From Picochlorum sp. 'celeri' (lineage: Eukaryota; Chlorophyta; Trebouxiophyceae), in the NCBI GenBank assembly GCA_010909725.1, contig JAACMV010000024.1:496001-560000 (forward strand): DNA of 64,000 bases. The letters are read 5' to 3'. A program made the translations under genes and the position numbers. This document shows, piece after piece, positions 11,827-21,963 of the stretch. A model generated the notes under the pieces. It was not told the DNA's origin. It saw nothing but the letters and a program-made list of their open reading frames with translations, and searched no databases. Position 1 is the first letter of the stretch, and every line of letters begins with the position of its first letter.

Positions 11827-13119
11827 ATGACTGTGGACAAGAGCTCTGTGGATCTCTTGGTCCAAAAGGTATCCAAATGCTTGAATCTACAGGAGAAGTA
11901 TACACATGTGGATCTATCAGTTCAAGACGCCTGTATACGGAAGGAAATTTTGGCACTCGTAGAGCAAGAATCGATTAATTGGATGACCAGTTTGGATCTT
12001 CTTGCCAAGCGAATTGATGCATCCCTGGGAGCTGTTCATGGTAAAAGGGGCAAGAAAAATAAGAGGGAAGAATTGAAAATGTCCAAGCTAGATGAATGGT
12101 ATCTTGTTCAACAGCATTTGGCAAAGGAGGAGCATGAGAAGGAGAAGGAGCAAGAGAAGCAGAGGCGTCAGCACATGGTTGAATGCCAGCAGAAGAGGAA
12201 AGAGCATTTGCTGGAGGCTTCTCGCAAAAAGAAGGAGGAAAAAAGAAGGAAAAAAGAAGAATGCATTCGGCTCAAAGAAGAGGTGAGAAGGGCCAAGGAA
12301 GATGATGAGAATGCAAAACTGCAACAGAGGCTTCGGGCCAATCAACTGAAAAATGACAGGCAAGCTCAGATAGAATTGGAGAGAGAAAAGAAGAGCATCG
12401 CAACAACCCTGAAATCCCTTGTTGATGAAAAGGAGAAGAAATCGATTGCAGATGCGTTGGAAAAAGAGCAACAGATGCGTCGTACTGCAAAGATGCAAGC
12501 TGTCAAAGACTTGGAATCTGTCTACCAGGAGAACAAACAACTGCAAAGAAAGAAGAAGGAAGAGAAAGAAGCCGAGAAAGAGGAGAGTAAACGTTGCATG
12601 GAAGAATACAAGAGAATGCTCCTCAAACAAGAGGATGAGAGAAGGATGCAGTTGAAAAAGATTCAGGAAATCCAGGACAGACAGGAAATGATTTCCATGT
12701 CAAACAGCACATGCACGAAAAGATGGATCGACGACGCCTTGGTTGAAAAACAGGCTAAAGAAAACGACATGAAGTACATGGCGGAATCAAAAGCGAAAAC
12801 AGAGAAAAAGGCAAGGGCCAACGAAGAATGCATTGAGATTCTCAACCGGCAGGTCCAAGAGAAGCTGGAGAGGCAGAAGGAGCAAGCACAGATGAAAGAG
12901 TCGGAGCGCCTCAGATTGGCAGGAATGAAAAAAGAGTCAAACATTAAGCAGCATCTAGCCATCCAAAAGGCCACGGATGCATGCATCAAGTTGAAAGAAG
13001 GCCTTGATACGCAAATCAGAGAGCAACGAAAAGCCAAAATGTCAAGGATTGGCATGAATTCAATGGAACGAAGGCTTAATGCGAAAATTTTACGAAAAGC
13101 ACTTGCACAAGAGAGATGA
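11827..13119 (+). CDS. Highly charged coiled-coil protein, TPH-like
   Basis: First ATG at 11827, giving 430 aa in one exon. After a ~100-residue helical start, almost the whole protein is a Lys/Glu/Gln/Arg-rich continuous coiled coil. The C-terminal part (ECIEILNRQVQEKLERQKEQ and then KEGLDTQIREQRKAK) resembles trichohyalin/plectin-homology proteins such as MNS1 and CFAP45/53. Those line the inside of ciliary microtubules. Low-complexity charge makes this resemblance weak. If it holds, the alga has, or descends from, a flagellate. The neighbouring EH/Aida protein would fit but proves nothing. Confidence 0.65.
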   Translation: MTVDKSSVDLLVQKVSKCLNLQEKYTHVDLSVQDACIRKEILALVEQESINWMTSLDLLAKRIDASLGAVHGKRGKKNKREELKMSKLDEWYLVQQHLAKEEHEKEKEQEKQRRQHMVECQQKRKEHLLEASRKKKEEKRRKKEECIRLKEEVRRAKEDDENAKLQQRLRANQLKNDRQAQIELEREKKSIATTLKSLVDEKEKKSIADALEKEQQMRRTAKMQAVKDLESVYQENKQLQRKKKEEKEAEKEESKRCMEEYKRMLLKQEDERRMQLKKIQEIQDRQEMISMSNSTCTKRWIDDALVEKQAKENDMKYMAESKAKTEKKARANEECIEILNRQVQEKLERQKEQAQMKESERLRLAGMKKESNIKQHLAIQKATDACIKLKEGLDTQIREQRKAKMSRIGMNSMERRLNAKILRKALAQER

Positions 13120-13126
13120 GAAAATA

Positions 13127-13953
13127 TTATACAAGAATATATGCGTCCTGTTCATCCTCAGAATAGCTGACTTGGACATCATCTGTGTCCATTGGTGTAT
13201 GGCATACAACATCACTATAGGTTATTCCCCTTATTGTGGTATTGCTCTTCTGATTTCCACTACCAACCATTGCATAGTCGTCTTCTAGGTCAGCCCACCT
13301 TCCCAACTTGAGATCAGGCAACATGGGTGACTCTGAGCACTCTTTCCCATGTTGAGGTGATGAATGGCCCCCTCTTTCTCTCTTTGCAACCACGTGAGCA
13401 CTATGGAATATCCGTGGCAGTGTCCCCTTCTTCAACTTTTTGTCTTTTCCTTTCCCCACTGCCACATGCTTCCCGTTTTTTGACGCATGTGAGCCAGAAT
13501 CAGTTGCAACTCCAGGAGACACATCCACGCTGGCAGACACATTTGCAGCTGACGTGTCTGGCAAATCCCAGTCATGGAGTCTCCTCCTCCATTTGCGGAC
13601 CTGGCCATCAAAAGCCCTTTTACTACACTTTTGATACACATCAGGTGTTCTGGGCAGACCCTTGGATCGCTTATGTTTCGGATATTGCTCCAAATACCTC
13701 TGATACCCAATCGTGTTCTTCCCAAAGTCGATTTGACGCTGCCTTTGAGAAATACGATGAGGATCAGTCTCTCTATCTAGTTCTGTCTTTGAAGAATCTG
13801 CATAGAGTACAGTCGGTGAGAGTCAAAAATTCAAATGATGCCATTGTTAGTTCGTGAACGACCACGTCTGTGACAAAACGCACCTTCAGGCTCCTCCACC
13901 ACCACGAAATCTTCACTAAAATCCTTTATATCTGATTTATCAGCACCACGCAT
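13127..13953 (-). CDS. SLBP: Histone RNA hairpin-binding protein (SLBP)
   Basis: Two exons, 13953..13884 and 13797..13127, 246 aa. The 86-nt intron (GTGCGT...GCAG) is phase 1 and has a CTAAC branch-like site. The spliced RNA-binding domain, at about residues 45-110, reads SQRQRQIDFGKNTIGYQRYL, then LPRTPDVYQKCSKRAFDGQV and RKWRRRLHDWD. This is the classic SLBP fold with its KNT, YxRY, PRTP and W..W elements. SLBP binds the 3' stem-loop of replication-dependent histone mRNAs, which implies that histone genes here end in that hairpin. The C-terminal 110 residues are basic then acidic, with no further domain. It ends 7 nt from the end of the coiled-coil gene on the other strand. Confidence 0.92.
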
Positions 13954-14290
13954 GATGAAATGATGTGTGTCGACGAAACAAAAGATGACAGTTCCTCAAT
14001 GCCTCTAAATTTTCTAACCTGTTCTCTCTGTATCTCTCTCGGAATACTCGTAGGGCGTCAGAATTTGTTATATAATATTATTTACAGATGAAACGGCTCC
14101 TTGCGTTGGTTCATTCATCCACCATCGCAATGGGAGTCTGGTCGGTTTTTTAAATCCCTTTTTTCAACTTTAAAAAACCACCAGAAACCATGGCGATACG
14201 ATACATGCATTCATGGCGGGATCCACACAATATCATGAGCAGTATCAGAGACTGGCCATGACACTCGTGCTACTGATGTCAATTCTGCTA
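13954..14290. other. Intergenic with an 11-bp inverted repeat
   Basis: Between the SLBP start and the SpoU gene end, both on the minus strand. It holds a perfect inverted repeat: GGTTTTTTAAA at 14144-14154 and TTTAAAAAACC at 14169-14179, with a 14-nt pyrimidine-rich loop. Nothing coding is seen. Confidence 0.6.
14144..14179. repeat. Inverted repeat / potential hairpin
   Basis: Eleven perfectly complementary bases on each side of a 14-nt loop, AT-rich apart from GG/CC ends. It lies about 190 nt upstream of the SLBP start codon on that gene's 5' side. It could be a promoter element or a cruciform; its function is unknown. Confidence 0.6.
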
Positions 14291-15089
14291 CTATTTCTCC
14301 TTTGCTCCATCTTGCTGGCTTGCTGCAGCTTCATCTTTCTTTAATCTCCTCTGAGCCCTGAGTGCACTCAGCTCTTCCTCAGTGTATGGAACATATCCCC
14401 TCGGAGCAGTCCGTTGAGGCCTGTCTGCCACATCATACTTGTGTTGCGTGCGACTTCGCTCTGTGTATCCAGCCCATAGAGCAAAATGGTGCAGCACGAT
14501 TGATGTCGCCACAGCAACATTGAGGCTTGCTGTCCCCACGCCATATTGGGGAATATACACAAATGAATCACACAGCTTCATCTGTTTTTCATTCATTCCT
14601 TGGCCTTCATTTCCCAGCATAAATGCAGTGTTACCAGAAAATGGATGAGTTTGAATGGCCTTGGCCTCATCATCTATTTCAATCCCCACAATTGTACATC
14701 CTGCATGTAGTTTGTCAAATAATAATACACGTTGTTATTCATTACGGCACCAATACCAGAGATGAAAGCAAGTACTCACCATGATCCTCTTTCAATGTTC
14801 TACAACACTCTTCCAGAGTCTCAAAATGCCTCAAATGTACGTATGCATCAGATCCATGGCTACCAAATGTGTTGAAATTCCTAGAGCCCACCAAGCACAC
14901 TGTCGTCACATCAAAGGCAGTAGCACACCTACAGTAACGCTCATCATGAATTCACTTCCTTACTAGAAACCGTGTCCTTTGTCAAACAGAATCAACCATG
15001 CCAACCCACCTCAGAATAGTCCCAATATTGTGTTTCTTACTGACATTGAAGAGAATGAGGTAACACTCGGGCTTTTTCTGATTCTCCAT
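14291..15089 (-). CDS. SpoU/TrmH-type RNA 2'-O-methyltransferase
   Basis: Three exons: 15089..15010, 14928..14780 and 14700..14291, giving 212 aa. Introns of 81 and 79 nt keep frame. The spliced protein starts MENQKKPECYLILFNVSKKH and continues NIGTILRCATAFDVTTVCLV, the usual motif 1 of SPOUT enzymes (catalytic-type Arg). Motif 2 is TAFMLGNEGQGMNEKQMKLC. Motif 3 is VYIPQYGVGTASLNVAVATS. Together they form the SAM-binding knot. It resembles plant SpoU-family proteins of similar size. The C-terminus adds a charged tail rich in Lys/Ala/Gln. The target tRNA or rRNA position cannot be told from sequence. Confidence 0.9.
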
Positions 15090-15444
15090 ATTTTATTTAT
15101 GAATAATAATGAATGCTCAACAATGCGTCCACCGTATGAGGCGATCGCTGTGTATTTTCCAGTTTTACATGTGCATGGCAAATGCCATTCGATTCGAAAT
15201 CTTCTCTTTTATATGGCGCAGATAATGTTCTGAGATGTGTCAGACAAATGTATTACTTCAAATGATAGATGCATGTTTTTACATGCACACCATTGGCATT
15301 GTGGGTATAGAATGGATCCAGCGACTGGCTGATCTTTGCATCTCAACATTCAGGGTCTCGTGATTGAGAAGGGCTATGAGCAGTAGAAGTAGTACCAGCA
15401 TGAATATCCTGACACATTTCTGAGATCTTTCTCACCCTTTTTCG
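15090..15444. other. Intergenic
   Basis: AT-rich spacer between the SpoU start and the 3' end of the next minus-strand gene. A small hairpin (TGCATG, 6-nt loop, CATGCA) occurs near 15270-15287. Nothing else is recognisable. Confidence 0.5.
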
Positions 15445-15873
15445 TCACGAGCATGTACCCACAATGCAGCCAGCTCTCCCACATGCAGGGAGTCCATCGA
15501 CATCATAGATCAAGGTGTATGTACCCTTCTTGTACAGCTCGCATGTTGCATATGTCCCAGCACTGTTGCCAGACGTAACTGTTCTCCAGGCTCCACACGT
15601 GGTCTTGTCTTTTAGACATGCCTTTTTGCACTCGCCATGGATTTTCTTCTGGAGTTTCCCCATGGGGTCGTACGGCAACACGACTGCCGGTTTAATTTCG
15701 TGATTAGCGTTGTACTTGAAGTAAGGACCTTGCTTTGAATCGATAGTAGAGACATTTTTGATTCTTTTACATCTTCTCTTGGCAACCGTAACGTCTACGA
15801 GCAAGAGGCCCATGACGAGACAGGTTCTAAGAAGCCTCGACAAGACTGAATCTTTGATATTTACACGGGTCAT
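15445..15873 (-). CDS. Small cysteine-rich secreted protein, PAN-like
   Basis: 142 aa, one exon, ATG at 15873. A hydrophobic N-terminal segment (LLRTCLVMGLLLVDVTVA) looks like a signal peptide or signal anchor. The mature part is Lys-rich, with about nine cysteines concentrated in the second half: ECKKACLKDKTTCGAWRTVT, then ATCELYKKG and PACGRAGCIVGTCS. The C..AC...TCGAW...CELYK spacing recalls PAN/Apple modules, which bind protein or carbohydrate outside the cell. I do not recognise a specific family. The next upstream gene is also cysteine-rich and secreted and lies on the same strand. Confidence 0.6.
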   Translation of the reverse strand: MTRVNIKDSVLSRLLRTCLVMGLLLVDVTVAKRRCKRIKNVSTIDSKQGPYFKYNANHEIKPAVVLPYDPMGKLQKKIHGECKKACLKDKTTCGAWRTVTSGNSAGTYATCELYKKGTYTLIYDVDGLPACGRAGCIVGTCS

Positions 15874-16000
15874 AGTACGAGTTAGATGCTGATGCAGTGA
15901 AAAGGGTCAATTGGAATGCAACAACAAAGGTGTTTGACCATCCACGAAGCTTCATGGTACACACCTCGACATTCATCCTAGAGCAAGATCTCGCAGAGAT

Positions 16001-16890
16001 CTACTCCACGGCATACGTCCATTTGATTGTCTCGGGGACATCCGAGTAGCTGTTTGGGCCAAAATCAGTGCTCCCCTGCACATAGATTGTCTTTTTCTTT
16101 CCGCAATACTTTCCTTCATACCGAGCAATCGCGTCGAATTGCCTTCCTCTGTTATTGTCGAAGCAAAAGTCCTTGAGGGTGAGCGATACCTCCTCTGGGT
16201 ACTGACACTTTGACTTCTTTTTGAATGCATTAACGGCAGTCTGCCGCATAAGTCCATCCAAATAACAGAAGTCTTTTCCACTGTCCTCGGGGAAGCGGTA
16301 GCTGTCAGAGTTGCAATCAACACATACACCATTCTTTCGAACGAGTGCCACAAAGCGAGATGTGTACCCATCTCCTGAAGCGTAGGGTTGTCCGGCAAAG
16401 CAAGATTTGCGGTTCTCGGTCTTGATTTTTTTGGTAGCCACCTTCTTAGCCTTGATAGTTTTTGTCACTTTGGCTTTGCATTTTGCCACCTTTCTCGTGC
16501 ATTTCTTATAGTTGTTCTCACACACGCCACACTTGGATCCCTTGCAAGGAAGGCACTTGCTCCTTTTACTGTTGAGTCCATATCCTGTACACAAAAGAGT
16601 ATACTTTGACATCCAATTATTTTTTTTCCTTTTTCTCAATCCAACATACCTGGTTTGCATCCAGACCCTCTGTCACCGTCACTCTTGCAAGAAGAGTAGT
16701 CATCCAAGCAGTACTGGCAGTTCTTTACGGCGCATGGCTTGCAGTCACCCGGTTCTGCTGGACCATATGGAAATATATCGGGACTACTTACGCCAGAACC
16801 GATATCGCACTTTGGTGGAGGAATCGCAGCAGCCTGTCTTCCGAATAGAAAAACACCAACAACGAGTGCGACGGTAGTAATACGCATCAT
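16001..16890 (-). CDS. Cysteine- and lysine-rich secreted protein
   Basis: Two exons, 16890..16650 and 16584..16001, 274 aa. The 65-nt intron (GTATGT...ACAG) joins in phase 1 to read GCKPGYGLNSKRSKCLPC. A clear signal peptide (MRITTVALVVGVFLFGRQAA) is followed by a dense run of CxxC pairs (DCKPCAVKNCQYC, KCLPCKGSKCGVC) resembling EGF/furin-type cysteine repeats. A lysine-rich stretch then follows, with VTKTIKAKKVATKKIKTENR. The C-terminal ~130 residues hold further cysteines. Very high Lys content outside the cell suggests a role in wall, scale or matrix binding. That is inference. No family is recognised. Confidence 0.65.
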
Positions 16891-17335
16891 GACAACGCTT
16901 CTCTTTGTGTACTCCGGAAATCGTACAAGAAATAATCTTTTTTCTTCTAGAGAAAACCTTCAAACCGTTGCCGTAGTCGATCAGAACTGGATATAGTAAT
17001 CCGGATCCCGGATCAATCCGAACGCGCCCACCGCGGTGGGGGCCCCCGGGGGCGCCCTGCGAGCTATCCTTCGATGCAGTAGATCCGTTCAAACCTGGAA
17101 CTGTACTCCAGAGTACAGTCTCTCATACCACTAGTACTACTACTACAATCTGAGAGGGATCTCTCATCATATGAGTGCGCAAGATGGTCCTCCTTGACAT
17201 GTCGTCCTGACTACGAAAGGTCGTGAGATGACATGTATGTAAAACAATAAATTGTTCGCTCTCCCACCACAATGAAAGATAAGTCATTAAATATACTACT
17301 AGTATTTAGTAATTAGTAGTCATGATAGCAATACG
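16891..17335. other. Divergent promoter region with GC-rich palindrome block
   Basis: Lies between divergent starts. It contains a GC-rich palindrome cluster at 17027-17057, a short hairpin CTGTACT...AGTACAG near 17100, a run of TAC/ACT triplets after CTAGTAC around 17130-17150, and another ACTACTAGTA tract near 17294-17305. No coding frame is seen. Confidence 0.6.
17027..17057. repeat. Overlapping GC-rich perfect palindromes
   Basis: Four perfect palindromes overlap within 31 bp: CCCACCGCGGTGGG (17027-17040), GGGGGCCCCC (17038-17047), CCCCCGGGGG (17043-17052) and GGGCGCCC (17050-17057). The block has almost no A or T while its flanks are AT-rich. It sits between two divergent promoters. Confidence 0.85.
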
Positions 17336-18130
17336 ATGGCATCTGGTCACGTGTTGAAGAAATTCCAATCGCATTATCATGCACTGGATTCACATGTCCA
17401 AGAATGGGACACGATGCACGTAGGTATTGCAATGATTCATTTTATCAAACATTTAGTTTTTCAAATATGCGTTTTTGATGCTCGTAGGAGTCGCTCATCA
17501 GATTAATGGGAACGTTTGCGAACATGTGTGAGAGATTTCCTGTGAGTTTTCTTCTTCTCTCTACCTGTTTGTTGCACCATCTATGCATGGGATACCTTGC
17601 CCTATAGCATTTCAGTTCTCACATGATGTGTTCATGATACGCAGGGTTTGACGGAGACTGTGAATTATGGTACATTGTGCCCAGAGGTTGAAGGCATTGT
17701 AGCAAAGGTTGTTGGAAGCCAGACTGACAGGTTGGCTGGCGTGTACAAAGAGATGCAAAGGAGTGTACTTGATTTGGAAGATGTGTGTCAGCGTATGAGG
17801 GCTGTATATACGCGTGCGCTTGGTTTTGTGCGACAGGAAGCCAGGGTATTGATGGTACAGAGGAGGAGCACCAAGGCATCCCCAGTGCCACCTGTGCACG
17901 AGTGCCTCGATGGAATTGATAGAATTGTGACAATGTTTGAGCGTGAGACACGAGTGTGTCGGTTGTTAGTATGGCGAATGGATGGAATGAGTGAGAATGT
18001 CGGGGGCATTCATGTGTTTCGGTCCTGGATCCAGGGCAGTCACCTCATCGATCGGGAAGAGGTGGTCAAACGAATCTATGTCATCAAAGCATCGATAGAA
18101 GATGACACTATGAATAATAAGAGATTGTAA
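17336..18130 (+). CDS. DUF4477-like protein, AIRIM (C1orf109) type ribosome-maturation factor
   Basis: Three exons, 17336..17419, 17488..17541 and 17645..18130, all phase 0, 207 aa. Introns are 68 and 103 nt. The N-terminal helical region reads FQSHYHALDSHVQEWDTMH, then ESLIRLMGTFANMCERFPG, then helices with ERFP...GIVAKVVGSQTDRL. The pattern of a Trp-containing first helix, an LxxLxNL-type second helix and a long third helix fits the DUF4477 family. That family includes human C1orf109/AIRIM, which acts with AFG2-type ATPases on pre-60S particles. Adjacent NOM1 works in the nucleolus too, which agrees with but does not prove this. The similarity is weak. Confidence 0.5.
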
Positions 18131-18247
18131 ATTGTGTATAGATCAAAAGCGCATGGCATGCAACCTTGTTCTCTTGCCATGGGAGACATGTTATGAGATA
18201 CAGAGCATTCTCTACATAGGTTTTACAAAGTATTACTGAATTGGACC

Positions 18248-20458
18248 ATGAAGAAGAGTCAAGGAAGAAGGAAAGGGCCACGACTGCCTGGAACACTGTT
18301 GAAGGAACTTGGAAGTTCGTCGGGTGGTGGGAAGGGGCCTGGTCATCGACAGACGTGGAAACGGACGAATGATGTGAAGAGACGCCGTGAGGATGTCGGT
18401 AAACCGAAGAAGAAGAGGCTGTCAGGACGTGGTTCAAAATTTGACGAGCTGGTGCCTCAGCCTGCTACGGCAATGGGTGGTCAAGAAAGGAAAAAGAAAA
18501 AGGCCAGTGTGGATACTCTTGTGAAGGATCCAGAGGAGATACTTCAGAGAAAGCTTGCAAAGAAATTGGGGTTGAAGTCTACTCGTCTGAATGATGGACA
18601 GGATGGATTGGATGATTTGTTACAAGAGTTTGATGATGTCATGGCTGGAGAATATTCCGACGCATCGGATTCGTTCGGCTCAGAGTCTGAGCCATCTGTG
18701 TCAGGGTCTGACCTATCTGTATCGCTCGAAGAAGAGAGCTCAGATGATATGGAGGAGGGTCATGAGAGTGTTGATGTGTCGACAAAGTATGTTCCTCCGG
18801 CTCTTCGCAAACGTACTGGTGAAGATGAGAGTATATTGAATACGACGAATGAGCAAGAGATGGCTGTCCGAAAGAGAGTGAGGGGATTGATTAATAGAGT
18901 GGCTGAAGCCAACTTGGAGGGGATTGTATCGTAGGTTTTTTGCATCATCATGATAGATTGTTACATGTGTATATCCTCATATGGCATTCTACCGTGCAGG
19001 GAGTTGAGTGATATGTATAAAAATGAAGGAAGGACTTATGTGAGTCAGTCTCTGTCACACGAACTGATCACTGCTGCGACTGATGGTCCAAGGGCTTCGG
19101 AAAGATTTGCAATTGTTGCAGCAACCTGCATTGCTAGTGTTGCTGCCAGCACGGAATCATCAGAGGTCATTGCGACATTTTTGTCACACGTAGGGATGGC
19201 GTTGGAAAAATCTTTATCATCCCAGGATTCACTGTCATGCTCCAATCTTGTGAGGCTGCTGGGTTGTTTGTTTCTTGCCAAAGCAATCAAGCCTGACATT
19301 ATGTTTGATGTTCTAGACAGTTGGGGCGAGGCATTTAGTGATGAACACGTTGTATCAATAGCAGGACTCTTAACAGTAGCAGGCTTGGCACTGAGAAAAG
19401 CGGATCCTAGCCAGATGAAGAATTTTGTTGTCAACATTCACGAGAAAGCATCAAATCGTGGTACCATCACCACAAGGGCAAGGGTTATGCTGGATCTCGT
19501 CGTTGACGTTAAGAATAATAGAATGAAGGCTAGAAAAGGAGCTTTGTCAATATCAACAAATGGATCTGCTACGATAGCAAATGCACTGCCTCCCAATGTC
19601 TCCCATTGGTTTAAGTCACAGAATGTAGATGCTGTTGCTGTTGGAGGAATCTCGTGGAACAAAATCATCGACCCCAACAGTAAAAAGGGATTTTGGTGGA
19701 TACCAACCCTTCAAGATACGATTGGTAAACACCAAGAAACCAGGGATGCGGAAGTCACACAAGGCAATGATGCAAGAGAGGATTTGGCATCCAACAATGA
19801 TGGTGATGCCAGTCTCTTGGCCTTGGCATCAAAACTACGAATGTCTACAGACACGAGAAAGTCAATTTTCCTGGCAGTCATGGGAGGTGAAGATGCAATA
19901 GATGCGGCAGAAAAGTTGTTGAGATTGAACTTGAAAGGGCAGCAAGAGAGAGAAATCGTGAGAGTTACTGTAGAATGCAGCCTGCACGAAAATGCATGGA
20001 ATCCATATTATGGTCTCCTCCTGTCACGTCTCTGCCAGCTTGCCAAAGGCCATCGTGTCACACTTCAATACTGTATCTGGGATCATGTCAAGGATTGTGA
20101 TAGAATGAACGCGAGGAAGATTGCAATTTTCTCAAAACTTGCTGCATTTGTGGTGACATCAAAAACTCTGCCATTGGCATCAATTGTCAAGGTGTCATCA
20201 TTGTCATCGTCAGAAATGGATGCAAAAGAGTTGCTCTTATGGAGGCTATTTTTCAAATCCACACTGGAAGGATTCACCTCTGATGACGAAATGCGAGCAG
20301 TTTTCATCAAGCTAGTAGAACAGAAAGAACAGGCTCCTGTCAAGCGGCAGGTCAGGAACTTTCTCAGAACACGCATTGGGCCCTGGCTAGCAGCAAAAAA
20401 CAATGTATCCCTAGCAATCACGCGTTGCAATAAAGCAGAGCGATATCTTACAAAGTAA
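18248..20458 (+). CDS. NOM1: Nucleolar MIF4G protein NOM1 / Sgd1
   Basis: Two exons, 18248..18930 and 19000..20458, joined in phase 2 (NLEGIVSELSDMYKNEGR), 713 aa. The first ~200 residues are basic (nuclear/nucleolar) and then very acidic-serine-rich. The diagnostic KYVPPALRKR precedes the MIF4G domain, about residues 205-420, with KRVRGLINRVAEANLEGIVS. An MA3 domain follows at about 515-620 (DTRKSIFLAVMGGEDAIDAA, then YYGLLLSRLCQLAKGHRVTL). The architecture and length are those of NOM1/Sgd1. In yeast Sgd1 is required for 18S rRNA maturation. The stop codon lies only 3 nt from the stop of the convergent HAD gene. Confidence 0.93.
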
Positions 20459-20461
20459 TTA

Positions 20462-21244
20462 TCAGGCACAAATATCTTTTAATCCAATCTCAGCAATAGA
20501 AGAGAAAATCTCATCAGGCGCTGTTTCCCCCAAGCTCTCGCGCGATAACGTCGTTGCGACAGCTAATACTCTCATATTTGCTGCACGAGCCGCCTGGACT
20601 CCTGCAATCGCATCCTCAATAACCAAACAGCTATCAGGACTAACGCCCAGCTCCTTTGCTGCCGCCAAGAATATATCTGGGGATGGCTTCAGGTTCTCAA
20701 ATGCATCAGCAGACACGATGGCATCGAATAAAGTCAATGGAATCTCTGCTGCATTGAGGTTCGCATGCACTTTGACAAGATCCGCACTACTGGCCACGGC
20801 AGTCTTCAGCCCAGTCTCACGGCATGCCTGAACGAGTTCTCTTGCCCCTGCATATCCTATTCCAGACCCAGGCACCGCATATTTACTCAAGTAGATCTCA
20901 AAAAACTTGTCCTTACAAGTGTCTACATCAAAATCATCTACTCCATGCTTTTTTGCAACACCACCAAGAAAATTTGCTTCACCAGTACCTGTGAAGGCAA
21001 TGAACTCATCAGGTGAGACCTCAATCCCGTACAATGCCTGCATTGTCTCTGCTCCAGCTTGACGAGAAACTATTTCTGAGTTGCAGAGAACTCCATCCAT
21101 ATCAAACAGCACTGCTTCGATGCCCCCTGTTGCCATCACCACTTGCCTCTTGGCCTCAAGACCCCAGCCTCTGGTCTTGGCACAAGGGCTACCAAGGAAA
21201 TTCCTGCCACGATGGCACAATTGCTGGCCGTAGGCTATCATCAT
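20462..21244 (-). CDS. Stand-alone HAD hydrolase matching the N-terminal domain of SOQ1
   Basis: 260 aa, one exon. About 38 residues of basic leader look like a plastid transit peptide. HAD motif I is AVLFDMDGVLCNSE, motif II VASSADLVKV, motif III KPSPDIFLAAA and motif IV CLVIEDAIAGVQAARAANMR. The segments FTGTGEANFLGGVAKKHGV and FDAIVSADAFENLKP closely follow the HAD domain of plant SUPPRESSOR OF QUENCHING 1. In plants SOQ1 continues into thioredoxin-like and NHL/beta-propeller domains in the thylakoid lumen. Here translation stops after the HAD domain and the next gene begins at once, so those domains are absent from this locus. The phosphatase substrate is unknown. Confidence 0.88.
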   Translation of the reverse strand: MMIAYGQQLCHRGRNFLGSPCAKTRGWGLEAKRQVVMATGGIEAVLFDMDGVLCNSEIVSRQAGAETMQALYGIEVSPDEFIAFTGTGEANFLGGVAKKHGVDDFDVDTCKDKFFEIYLSKYAVPGSGIGYAGARELVQACRETGLKTAVASSADLVKVHANLNAAEIPLTLFDAIVSADAFENLKPSPDIFLAAAKELGVSPDSCLVIEDAIAGVQAARAANMRVLAVATTLSRESLGETAPDEIFSSIAEIGLKDICA

Positions 21245-21477
21245 ATATACTATATATCAACACTACTCACCGATCAATGCAACAGTATTGCGCTGTGCGC
21301 ATAGCGATCAAAGGAATCGTCCTAAATAAAACATTAAAACGAATCTCTGCATCTGCAGTGCCTCCACCACCACACATTGCATATCTTCACCACTCACCTG
21401 TCCGGTCTCGTATAATTTTCCCCATTAAATCACAGTATTGTATTGGGAGCTACACATATTCACCAATTTTACACAGT

Positions 21478-21963
21478 ATGATGATCTCACAGCAATCCTT
21501 GGGAAGGGCCTGCCATGTGCCACTCTGTATGCGTCAGTCACAAAGTGGCCTCAGAATCAGTCAGCGCCGCGCTGTCCTTGTCCGAGCAGAAAAAGATGAT
21601 GATCCAAAGTTGTCATTCAAGTCTAACGACAGAGCAGGCCTTGGATTCACCGAAAGCGACTCTGCTGGACAGACAAACATTTTTGCTGTTGAACCAAAGA
21701 GTTATGTACAAGGTTCCAAAAACGATGGAACAAGCGATGCCCAGGATAGCACACAGGGAGGTGCTGCTATCGCCGGGACTGTAGCAGTTGGTGCTGTCGT
21801 GGCTGGTTTGATTTTGCTGAGTGGAGGGGATCCAGATGTGGTGTCTGGTCCAGAGGCTGGTTTGAAGCCATTGTCAGAGTATGCTAGTCAGTTCACCCAG
21901 GAAGTCAGTATCAGCAGCAGCAGCAGTAGTAGCCCAAGTGCTCCAGAGATTGTTGATATGTAA
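21478..21963 (+). CDS. Predicted plastid single-TM protein
   Basis: From the first suitable ATG (21478) the product has 161 aa. The start is Arg/Ser/Gln-rich and ends in RRAVLVRAEKDDDPK, a good stromal transit-peptide cleavage context. A conserved-looking stretch, AGLGFTESDSAGQTNIFAVE, precedes a Gly/Ala/Val-rich transmembrane segment (AAIAGTVAVGAVVAGLILLS) and a short tail with a serine run. The frame stays open upstream to 21013, but that part overlaps the divergent HAD gene and does not look coding. I expect a thylakoid or envelope protein; no named family is assigned. Confidence 0.65.
   Translation: MMISQQSLGRACHVPLCMRQSQSGLRISQRRAVLVRAEKDDDPKLSFKSNDRAGLGFTESDSAGQTNIFAVEPKSYVQGSKNDGTSDAQDSTQGGAAIAGTVAVGAVVAGLILLSGGDPDVVSGPEAGLKPLSEYASQFTQEVSISSSSSSSPSAPEIVDM

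Noticed and set aside
12088..12630. Long Leu/Phe-rich frame antisense to the coiled-coil gene
   Set aside because: It is the complement of a Lys/Glu-rich coding sequence, which always yields Leu/Phe-rich frames.
21013..21477. N-terminal extension of the plastid TM protein to 21013
   Set aside because: It lies antisense to the HAD gene and the divergent promoter, begins before the AT-rich spacer, and the residues do not look conserved. The ATG at 21478 gives a good transit peptide.
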